Shown here: positions 58,063 through 64,000 of the stretch, one piece after another
Numbering within the stretch: the first letter of the stretch is position 1
Layout: every line of letters starts with the position of its first letter
Origin: Paenibacillus sp. IHBB 10380
GTDB taxonomy: Bacteria > Bacillota > Bacilli > Paenibacillales > Paenibacillaceae
Direction of reading: 5' to 3'
NCBI RefSeq assembly: GCF_000949425.1
Contig: NZ_CP010976.1
Coordinates: 3,410,001-3,474,000, forward strand
DNA length: 64,000 bases
Position numbers and translations under genes: made by a program
Notes under the pieces: generated by a model
Seen by the model: the letters and a program-made list of their open reading frames with translations, nothing else
What the model was told of the DNA's origin: nothing
Databases searched by the model: none

Positions 58063-58448
58063 GATTGCTACCTCCTATGACTATGTTATGAACTGGCATC
58101 ACCAAGGATAATCTGCTACGACATCATTTAAACGCCGTACGTTTACCGATGGACGATTTAGAAAGAATGCATTAAATATCATCATTTCTAATCGTTGTGA
58201 AAATGTGTCAAGGGTCAACCCCATAGCGTTTAAAAAGTGTATTACATACCTATGCAAGAAAGGACGATTAGTTGACCTCTTTTTTCAATAATCTGGAGTT
58301 TGTCTTTTGCTAATGATATATTAAATGATCATCCGTCCATTTCTTTTTCTCAAATCGATTATACAAAGTATTCTAACGAGGCGACAATAAAGTGGTAATA
58401 TAGAAATACACTATGCTGTATTTAACTTAGAAGAAAGGGGGGCTCGAT
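58063..58448. other. Divergent promoter region between prkA and the DUF2161 gene
   Basis: The 386 bases contain no gene. A second copy of the family B repeat lies at 58129-58180. The rest is AT-rich and should hold the promoters of prkA and of the DUF2161 gene, which I cannot place with confidence. Confidence 0.5.
58129..58180. repeat. Family B short repeat, copy 2
   Basis: AAACGCCGTACGTTTACCGATG, then GACGATTTAGAAAG and an AT-rich tail. It shares the CGTTTACCGATG core and the layout with the copy at 46371. Confidence 0.4.
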
Positions 58449-59216
58449 ATGGCTGTCAAGCATGAGACCGAGCTGTATGGCCCTTTGAAAACATTTTTTG
58501 AGCAGCACGGATATGTCATCAAAGGAGAAGTCCGACACTGTGATCTCGTTGGTGTACGAGAAGATATGGCTGAACCTCTCATCGTAGAAATGAAAAAGAC
58601 GTTCAACCTCTCGCTGCTGTTGCAAGGGATAGAACGTCTTAAATTAAGTTCAAATGTATACTTGGCCGTGGAACGGAGCCGGGCTAAGCGTGGAGCTGTC
58701 AACCAACGTTGGGGTGACCTATCCAGCCTATGTCAGCGACTGGGACTTGGACTCATCACCATAACCTTTTATAAGACGAAAAATCCAATAGTAGAAATCA
58801 TTACTCAACCCAATGCATCACTAACATATCCACGGAGCAATAAACGACGGAAGTCACAACTCATTGAAGAATTCCATGAACGGAGCGGTGACTACAATAC
58901 GGGAGGAAGCAATCGCGCCAAATTGGTCACAGCATACCGTGAGAAGGCGCTACGACTCGCCCACTCTTTAAGAGATGTTGATGCCGTTGGAGTCTCTCCA
59001 GCTTATTTACGCAATCTCACGGGACTAAGCAATGCCTCCTCCATCCTTCAGAACAACTATTATGGTTGGTTTGAACGAATTTCACGGGGACGCTACGTCC
59101 TAACAGACGTTGGAATTGCTGCTTTAGAGCAATACGTAGATGTGTTAGAGGCATGTTCTACAAGCCCTATCCTATTAACGGAACCTCTCACTATAACAAT
59201 ATCCGAGTCCAATTAG
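58449..59216 (+). CDS. DUF2161 protein, PD-(D/E)XK nuclease-like fold
   Basis: The N-terminal half of this 255-aa protein has the form of a restriction-nuclease fold: ETELYGPLKTFFEQHGY, CDLVGVRED and LIVEMKKTFN supply E, D and the ExK pair, then LLLQGIERLKLSSNVYLAVE. The C-terminal half (about 150-245) looks like a winged helix (VSPAYLRNLTGLSNAS, WFERISRGRYVLTDVGI). Proteins like this are annotated as putative phosphodiesterases with unknown substrate. ggggg precedes the ATG. It overlaps the convergent aminotransferase by four bases. Confidence 0.85.
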   Translation: MAVKHETELYGPLKTFFEQHGYVIKGEVRHCDLVGVREDMAEPLIVEMKKTFNLSLLLQGIERLKLSSNVYLAVERSRAKRGAVNQRWGDLSSLCQRLGLGLITITFYKTKNPIVEIITQPNASLTYPRSNKRRKSQLIEEFHERSGDYNTGGSNRAKLVTAYREKALRLAHSLRDVDAVGVSPAYLRNLTGLSNASSILQNNYYGWFERISRGRYVLTDVGIAALEQYVDVLEACSTSPILLTEPLTITISESN

Positions 59217-60436
59217 CTCCGAGCTGTAAATTCATTAATGGCCTCACTTATTAGATTCATTCCTAGCCATAACTCATCTCGACCTGGATGGGTGAAATTA
59301 AGACGGATGTAATCCATCCCTCCCTTACCTGCATAGCAGAGTCTACCTGGTAAGAAACTAACCCCTTTTCCAATGGAACACTTCAACAGTGCTTCACCCT
59401 GAAGTCCAGCCGGAAGCTGCACCCATAGAAACATTCCACCAACAGGAAGCGTATAATAGACACCTTTCCAAGCTGGACGCTTCAATAGCTCTGCCATCAA
59501 TTTCAGACGAATATTATATTCACGGTTTAGAAGAGCTAAATGTTTATTCCAGTCGAACAATGTCGATTCTAGTAATTGATGTAACAGCCTCTGGTTCAGA
59601 TTACTAGACTGCCAATCCGCCAGTTGTTTAGCTGTAGCCATAACTTCAATCAATTGCCGATTACCCGCCGCCCAGCCCGTACGTAGTCCAGGGGCTACTG
59701 TCTTGCTGAAAGAACCTACATATAACACTTGTCCACCTGCCCCATGACCATCCAAGGCGAAGAGAGAAGGATAACGTTTCGCAAAAGGAGCTTCCTTCTC
59801 ATTCATGAAATAGAGATCACCATACGAGTCATCTTCCACAATGAGAATTTCATGCTTCTGGCATAACTCAAGTACCTCTTTTCGTCTTTCTAAACTCCAT
59901 AGAATGCCTGTTGGATTTGCGAAATTAGGAGCGACGAAGAGAACTTTAGGTTGATGCGATTCAATCTGTTGTTGTAAATGTTCGAGGAGAATCCCTTCTT
60001 CGTTCCCTTCCACGGGAATAATATTTGCACCCTGCATTCTTAATACTCGTAGACATCCCGGAGACGTAGGATTCTCTACAAGGACTGCATCCCCTGGATC
60101 AACATACACTCTGCTCAAAAGATCCATTGCCTGTTGACTGCCTGTTGTAAGTAGAATTCCACTCACGTTTACCTCTATATCTTTATGTAGTCTCCATTCT
60201 TCTCTAAGCCAATTACGTAGTGGGGTATACCCTTCTGGGTCACCATATTGTAGAGCCATAGGGTTACTAGATAGAACAGCAGCTGCAGCTGATTTCAGCT
60301 GTGTAAGCGGAAACAGGTCTTCTGCTGGTAGCTCTTCTGCAAAAGATATAAATGAATCCTGCCGTGGATATGACTTGATATACTCAAGCGGAGATAACAT
60401 CATCCATTCCGCTCTCGAAGCAAAAGAGTACCGCAT
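59213..60436 (-). CDS. PLP-dependent aminotransferase of the MocR/class I type
   Basis: This 407-aa fold type I enzyme has the lysine in YVGSFSKTVAPGLRTGW (near residue 245), the cofactor-binding TTGSQQAMDLLSRV, NFANPTGILW and EDDSYGDLYF. It matches the aminotransferase domain of MocR regulators (or 2-aminoadipate aminotransferases such as LysN/Kat type), but there is no N-terminal GntR DNA-binding part. The substrate is unknown. ggagga precedes the ATG. Confidence 0.88.
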   Translation of the reverse strand: MRYSFASRAEWMMLSPLEYIKSYPRQDSFISFAEELPAEDLFPLTQLKSAAAAVLSSNPMALQYGDPEGYTPLRNWLREEWRLHKDIEVNVSGILLTTGSQQAMDLLSRVYVDPGDAVLVENPTSPGCLRVLRMQGANIIPVEGNEEGILLEHLQQQIESHQPKVLFVAPNFANPTGILWSLERRKEVLELCQKHEILIVEDDSYGDLYFMNEKEAPFAKRYPSLFALDGHGAGGQVLYVGSFSKTVAPGLRTGWAAGNRQLIEVMATAKQLADWQSSNLNQRLLHQLLESTLFDWNKHLALLNREYNIRLKLMAELLKRPAWKGVYYTLPVGGMFLWVQLPAGLQGEALLKCSIGKGVSFLPGRLCYAGKGGMDYIRLNFTHPGRDELWLGMNLISEAINEFTARS

Positions 60437-60537
60437 GATTTCTCCTCCTCCATTGAACTGATCTTATCTTTTGGTTAACCCATCAAGCGTATTCGCTATT
60501 AGCTTTAAATATGCATAACCCTCACGTAATGGTTGCC

Positions 60538-61194
60538 TTAAGCGTAAATCTGACTGTGCATCTGCGAATGAAGTGTGAACTTCTCTATGGCTTGTGCCCG
60601 TGTTGAAACATTAAGCTTCACATAAATTTTTCGTAAATAATTGTCGATAGATCTTCTGCTAACCTCAATCTCTAAAGCTATTTTATCGTATGTAATTCCT
60701 TGAACAATTCGTTCCATTATAAATATTTCCATCTCAGTTAATTCAAATAGCTCTTGCTTGGACATTGGACCAACAATAGGCCAAATACCGTGTCTGAGCC
60801 ACTCTAGTGGTAATAACGTGAACCCTGCACGCAAACCTTCAATAAGGAGAATAAGCTGTGAAGAAGTTGCCTGTTTGGACAGTACACCACTTGCTCCTAA
60901 ACTAAACATGGTATGAACCACAGTAAGCCCTTCCTCGTCTGTATATACAATTACCTCACTTTCTGGAGACTGATACCTAATTTGCCCCAGCAATAGCTCT
61001 GATCTTCCTTCAGGTAAATCATCATCTAATAATATGAGTTCTGGCTTCAACTCTTTAATTAATTGCATCCCCTCTGCACAAGAGGATACCATCCCCTGAA
61101 CCCGTAAATGCGCTTGTTCCTCTAAGATTAGTTTAGTTCCTAGCATTCGTGTCGGTTGACTATCCATAATTACAACTCGCCAAACCTTTGGCAT
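60538..61194 (-). CDS. Orphan NarL/LuxR-type response regulator
   Basis: This 218-aa protein has a receiver domain (residues 1-125) with the phosphorylation site in LILLDDDLPEGRSEL. The C-terminal LuxR helix-turn-helix (about 150-210) has LTEMEIFIMERIVQGITYDK and SRRSIDNYLRKIYVKLNV. No kinase gene is beside it. The frame opens 13 codons earlier. ATG at 61194 has aggggg upstream, though 9-10 bases away. Confidence 0.87.
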   Translation of the reverse strand: MPKVWRVVIMDSQPTRMLGTKLILEEQAHLRVQGMVSSCAEGMQLIKELKPELILLDDDLPEGRSELLLGQIRYQSPESEVIVYTDEEGLTVVHTMFSLGASGVLSKQATSSQLILLIEGLRAGFTLLPLEWLRHGIWPIVGPMSKQELFELTEMEIFIMERIVQGITYDKIALEIEVSRRSIDNYLRKIYVKLNVSTRAQAIEKFTLHSQMHSQIYA

Positions 61195-61368
61195 TGTAAA
61201 AAACCCCCTGAACTTATGATGAATAAACAACAAAAAGATTGTATCTCAATTTTTCCATAATTGGCAATCCCATTCTAGTCATTGTTGTGTCACAAAGTGT
61301 TGTTTTGCGAAATGAATAGGGGAATGATAGAATAGAAACTTGATAAAAAAAAGCATTGAGGTGATAAA

Positions 61369-61776
61369 ATGCAATCTTCCACGGAGACCACTTCACATTA
61401 TAACCAACGCAAAACAACCAAAAGTGGCCCCTCTGTAAAACTATTTTTGCTGGTATGGTTCTTACTGATCGCATTGGGTATTACGGTTACCTATTTATAT
61501 AGCAATCACTTGAAGCAAGACATGCTCCAGCAATTACAGCGGGAAACACAGAAACAAATGACACTATTAAAAGCTGATTATGAGAAACAGCTAAGCATCA
61601 TATCTACTGAAGTAGGTGAACTTGATAGCAAGGTGCAGTCTTTCAATGAACTTCTTACATTTACGAAAGATAATGCTACAAGTAAAACCGACAATAGCAA
61701 CAAGTTATATACTCAGCTGAATGATGTCAAGAATCAGTTGAACACGTTGCAGAAAAAAATGGATCTTCTCAAATGA
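61369..61776 (+). CDS. Membrane-anchored coiled-coil protein
   Basis: A polar N-terminus of this 135-aa protein is followed by one membrane helix (about residues 24-44, VKLFLLVWFLLIALGITVTY). A long coiled coil (50-135, LKQDMLQQLQRETQKQM, then QLNDVKNQLNTLQKKMDLL) faces outside. No family recognised. Its stop overlaps the start of the next gene (AAATGA), so it is likely a partner or chaperone of the phosphodiester glycosidase. gaggtg precedes the ATG. Confidence 0.8.
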   Translation: MQSSTETTSHYNQRKTTKSGPSVKLFLLVWFLLIALGITVTYLYSNHLKQDMLQQLQRETQKQMTLLKADYEKQLSIISTEVGELDSKVQSFNELLTFTKDNATSKTDNSNKLYTQLNDVKNQLNTLQKKMDLLK

Positions 61777-62840
61777 CATTGCAAGTTAAACAAGTCAATC
61801 GTTTTTTTCTAATATTAACAGCACCTTTCCTTGGTCTTTTTCTGTGGCTCATCATCAGCTCTGCACCTCTGCAATGGAGTACAGATACCGAGGCATTTGT
61901 TCCTACAATAACTTTAGATACACAGACTCAATCGATATCCAAGCAATTAAGCCTAGCCGAGAATACTGCCCAAGGGACTCTGTCCTCCATCCGTAAATCA
62001 GCGAAAATTTATCAAAGCACACTAGATACAACATCATCTATCGTTAAACAAGCACGTATACAAGCCCTAATCCCTGAGCGTATCTATAATCAAAAGATTT
62101 CTGCAAAGCTAGGCACACCTTATGAACGAGTGAATAGCGACCGTATCTCGATTGAACTTTTCAAAGTGAATACTGGCTATTATCGCGGACATGCCATGAA
62201 GGTCAAGCTGAAAGACCCCACAGCGATGCAAATGAGCTTAGGTAATGATACTGTAGGTGGCTCGGAGACGACCTTACAAGCTGTTAAGCGTACTCGTGCC
62301 ATAGCTGGAATTAATGCTGGAGGCTTTGCAGATGGTGGTGGCAAACGTTATCCTCTTAGTACAACCGTGATGAACGGCCAATATCTAACCGGATTTGAAT
62401 CCAGTTACAAAGATCTTTCCTTTGTAGGACTTGATCAATCGGGTAAACTTATCGGCGGTAAATTTCACAACAAGCAAGATTTAGATGTACTTGAGCCTTC
62501 ATTTGGTGCCACATTTGTACCCACATTACTTGAAAATGGTCAAATCGTTCCCATTCCTGTGAAATGGCAAACTTCACCGGTCAGAGCGCCACGTACAGTG
62601 ATCGGAAACTATAAGGATGACCAAATACTCATTCTTGTCATCGATGGATACAATGAGAATGGAAGTTCCGGCGCTACGTTGAAAGAACTTCAAAGTAAGA
62701 TGTTCCATTTAGGCGTTCGCAATGCCTATAATTTGGATGGTGGAGGTTCATCTTCCCTTATTCTTAATGACAAAATCATTAATAAACCATCTGATGGTAA
62801 CCTTCGTCAGCTTCCTACAAATTTCTTATTTTTTAAATAA
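61773..62840 (+). CDS. Phosphodiester glycosidase (NAGPA) family protein
   Basis: A signal-anchor helix of this 355-aa protein lies at residues 11-28 (FFLILTAPFLGLFLWLII). A helical stretch precedes the NAGPA domain (about 130-355) with the hallmarks AGINAGGFADGGGKRYPL and YNLDGGGSSSLILN. Relatives remove N-acetylglucosamine from phosphodiester-linked sugars, and bacterial ones act on cell-wall glycopolymers outside the cell. The start overlaps the coiled-coil gene by four bases. A small hairpin containing the stop codon ends the unit. Confidence 0.9.
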   Translation: MTLQVKQVNRFFLILTAPFLGLFLWLIISSAPLQWSTDTEAFVPTITLDTQTQSISKQLSLAENTAQGTLSSIRKSAKIYQSTLDTTSSIVKQARIQALIPERIYNQKISAKLGTPYERVNSDRISIELFKVNTGYYRGHAMKVKLKDPTAMQMSLGNDTVGGSETTLQAVKRTRAIAGINAGGFADGGGKRYPLSTTVMNGQYLTGFESSYKDLSFVGLDQSGKLIGGKFHNKQDLDVLEPSFGATFVPTLLENGQIVPIPVKWQTSPVRAPRTVIGNYKDDQILILVIDGYNENGSSGATLKELQSKMFHLGVRNAYNLDGGGSSSLILNDKIINKPSDGNLRQLPTNFLFFK

Positions 62841-62862
62841 TGAGTTTCTCATTTATTTTTTT
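62834..62862 (+). terminator. Terminator of the phosphodiester glycosidase gene
   Basis: AAATAATGAG pairs with CTCATTTATTT (one bulge) with a 3-base loop and a T run after. The stem includes the stop codon. Confidence 0.65.
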
Positions 62863-62928
62863 GATAAGGCTGGTTATAATAGTAATTATAAGTGCACTTG
62901 TAAGTAGTATGAGCAGGAGGTGGCTTTG

Positions 62929-63033
62929 ATGTCTTTCTCGTTAACTTTTTGGATTATCATGCTTGTTCTTGCCTTATTCTTGACAGGCATTCTTACATCC
63001 TCTTACAACGAAGATAAAACTAAAGGTCTGTAA
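62929..63033 (+). CDS. 34-aa single-helix membrane peptide
   Basis: A short frame of its own has a strong aggagg site seven bases before the ATG and a good terminator right after. It encodes one hydrophobic helix (LTFWIIMLVLALFLTGILT) with a polar tail (SSYNEDKTKGL). The ribosome site, length and terminator make it a real gene. Its role is unknown, and it is too small for common gene callers. Confidence 0.75.
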   Translation: MSFSLTFWIIMLVLALFLTGILTSSYNEDKTKGL

Positions 63034-63040
63034 GAACCGT

Positions 63041-63070
63041 AAAGCTTCCTCCTCGTGAGGAAGCTTTTTT
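63041..63070 (+). terminator. Terminator of the 34-aa peptide gene
   Basis: AAAGCTTCCTC pairs with GAGGAAGCTTT with a 5-base loop, followed by TTTTTAATTATTTT. Confidence 0.92.
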
Positions 63071-63105
63071 TAATTATTTTAACTTTCATCCCTATTTCAT
63101 TGCTA

Positions 63106-63152
63106 AACGAATGCCGTCCCTTTAAGGACGACGAAGCCGTTTCTTCTTGTTA
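63106..63152 (-). repeat. Family A repeat, copy 5 (GC-rich hairpin only, inverted)
   Basis: In reverse it reads ACAAGAAGAAACGGCTTCG, then TCGTCCTTAAAGGGACGG and a changed right arm. The AT-rich second hairpin is missing. It lies between the terminators of the 34-aa peptide gene and the AbrB-like gene. Confidence 0.75.
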
Positions 63153-63183
63153 TGATTGGTTCGGGTTACACTTTATAAAAAAA

Positions 63184-63205
63184 GCATCGCGAATATTCGC
63201 GATGC
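63184..63205 (-). terminator. Terminator of the AbrB-like gene
   Basis: GCATCGCGAATATTCGCGATGC is a perfect 22-base palindrome (read with both halves). On the minus strand a run of eight T follows. Confidence 0.88.
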
Positions 63206-63219
63206 AACTTTCCATGTGA

Positions 63220-63471
63220 CTATGCTTGTAGCAATTGTGTCATTTCAGACAGACATGGGGCACAGATATAACGATCTTTGAAATCACTTACTTCTTCTAT
63301 TGAACCACAAAAAACACATTTTGGACGGTAACGCTCCAAAATAATATGTTCTCCTTGCACCAAAATTTCAACTGGGTCCCCTTCATTCATCTGATATCTT
63401 TTTCTCAGTGATTTGGGTAAGACAATTCTTCCCAGCTGATCCACCTTACGAACTACACCAGCAGGTTTCAT
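63220..63471 (-). CDS. AbrB/SpoVT-family regulator with C-terminal cysteine pairs
   Basis: Residues 1-48 of this 83-aa protein are an AbrB swapped-hairpin DNA-binding domain (GVVRKVDQLGRIVLPKSLRK, then YQMNEGDPVEILV). After it come two CxxC pairs (CVFCGS and CAPCLSEM), probably a zinc site, which is a common form in Bacilli. It should act as a dimer or tetramer in transition-state or growth-phase control, but targets are unknown. aggagaggtg precedes the ATG. A perfect terminator follows. Confidence 0.9.
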   Translation of the reverse strand: MKPAGVVRKVDQLGRIVLPKSLRKRYQMNEGDPVEILVQGEHIILERYRPKCVFCGSIEEVSDFKDRYICAPCLSEMTQLLQA

Positions 63472-63520
63472 AACGGAAGTAACACCTCTCCTATTAACTA
63501 TTATATGAATCTTAACAAAT

Positions 63521-63556
63521 TAGAAAGTAGTTCCTAGTACAGGAATCATACTTTCT
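63521..63556. other. Imperfect palindrome upstream of the AbrB-like gene
   Basis: AGAAAGTA and TACTTTCT flank TTCCT and AGGAA around a short loop. It lies about 50-85 bases before the AbrB-like ATG. It could be an operator, or the terminator of trmL, although no T run follows it on the minus strand. Confidence 0.35.
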
Positions 63557-63668
63557 CAAAAAAAATGAGTCTTTATTAATAGTTCGATATAAGGATGTCG
63601 AATCCTGCTATCTAACTATTTTTTTATTATACACATACCTCATAAGCTAAAAATCCTCGACCGTGCTC

Positions 63669-64000
63669 TTACTCCATGCCTGGAAAATCTAACTGACGCA
63701 ATGCTTCATAGATGATAATAGCAGCAGAATTAGAAAGATTCAAGGAGCGAACCTTATTTGACATAGGTAAAGTCATGCAAGTATCTGGATTCGCCGCAAG
63801 CAACTCTGGGGGTAGTCCTTTAGTCTCTTTACCAAATACGAAGAAGTCCTCATCCTGAAAGCTGAAATCAGTGAACTTCTGATCAACCTTAGTTGTAGCG
63901 TAGAAAAAACGACTTCCTGCATACTTTTCTTGAACCTCTGCAAAAGAATCATGGTATTCAACATGAACTGCATGCCAATAATCTAGTCCAGCTCTCTTCA
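63669..64000 (-). CDS. trmL: tRNA (cytidine(34)-2'-O)-methyltransferase, C-terminal part
   Basis: The last 110 codons of a SpoU-family (SPOUT knot) methyltransferase that modifies the wobble base of leucine tRNAs. The knot motifs are in view: DFFVFGKETKGLPPELL, then TCMTLPMSNKVRSLNLSNSAAIIIYE with NLSNS, split here by function. The chain ends at QLDFPGME. The gene runs off the right edge. An open frame in another register over the same bases is a shadow. Confidence 0.93.
   Translation of the reverse strand, partial: KRAGLDYWHAVHVEYHDSFAEVQEKYAGSRFFYATTKVDQKFTDFSFQDEDFFVFGKETKGLPPELLAANPDTCMTLPMSNKVRSLNLSNSAAIIIYEALRQLDFPGME

Noticed and set aside
63773..63973. 66-codon minus-strand frame in trmL
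   Set aside because: Shadow of trmL in another register; the trmL frame has the family motifs.

Overview
The window is typical of a moderately AT-rich, endospore-forming Firmicute, most likely Paenibacillus. It carries a large block of YheC/YheD spore-coat ATP-grasp proteins, the CotJ operon, the sporulation proteins YtrH and YtrI, and the PrkA/YhbH/SpoVR set. It also has a five-gene sufCDSUB operon, Bacillus-like synteny (ytrH-ytrI beside dnaE, yheA beside yheCD, mtnK-mtnA) and a DUF2161 nuclease-fold gene. No rRNA, tRNA, CRISPR array, complete prophage or intact insertion sequence is visible.

Region 1 (1-9.7 kb) holds the start of accA, then accD, a 62-aa protein, a PgpA/YutG-like protein and dnaE, all on the minus strand. 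A probable dispersed repeat lies between the last two. Divergent ytrH-ytrI-ytpI follow, then convergent ytoI, a small membrane protein and yheA. Region 2 (9.9-16.5 kb) is one tightly coupled operon of five YheC/YheD-family ATP-grasp genes with a GNAT acetyltransferase before the last. It is the most distinctive block here and looks like a multi-ligase peptide or spore-coat modification pathway. Region 3 (16.7-28 kb), mostly minus strand, has an FG-GAP-like protein, a cytoplasmic chemoreceptor with duplicated PAS domains, cotJABC, a CNNM/CorC membrane protein, radical SAM YfkAB, a decayed MMPL transporter, an HD-GYP protein, uppP and a YunD-like 5'-nucleotidase.

Region 4 (28-35 kb) has a MoaD-MoaE fusion, a second HD-GYP protein, a GHKL sensor kinase without a partner regulator, an XRE regulator and a membrane chemoreceptor. 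Several broken or very small reading frames lie among them, including the C-terminal tail of a tyrosine recombinase embedded in the suf terminator. Region 5 (35-42.5 kb) is sufCDSUB, an AraC regulator and dps; three Fur-box-like sites suggest iron control. Region 6 (42.8-51.4 kb) has mtnK-mtnA, YunC, an unknown 188-aa protein, membrane proteins, a DegV protein, a YceI protein and an OmpR-type two-component pair. Region 7 (51.7-58 kb) contains yhbH, spoVR and prkA interrupted by two deoxynucleoside kinase genes. Region 8 (58.4-64 kb) has a DUF2161 protein, a MocR-type aminotransferase without DNA-binding domain, an orphan LuxR response regulator, a coiled-coil protein coupled to a phosphodiester glycosidase, a 34-aa membrane peptide, an AbrB-like regulator and the 3' part of trmL.

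Five intergenic copies of a roughly 95-bp double-hairpin element (near 6.1, 16.6, 41.9, 45.2 and 63.1 kb) form the clearest repeat family. All functional names rest on reading protein motifs and gene order; no database search was possible.
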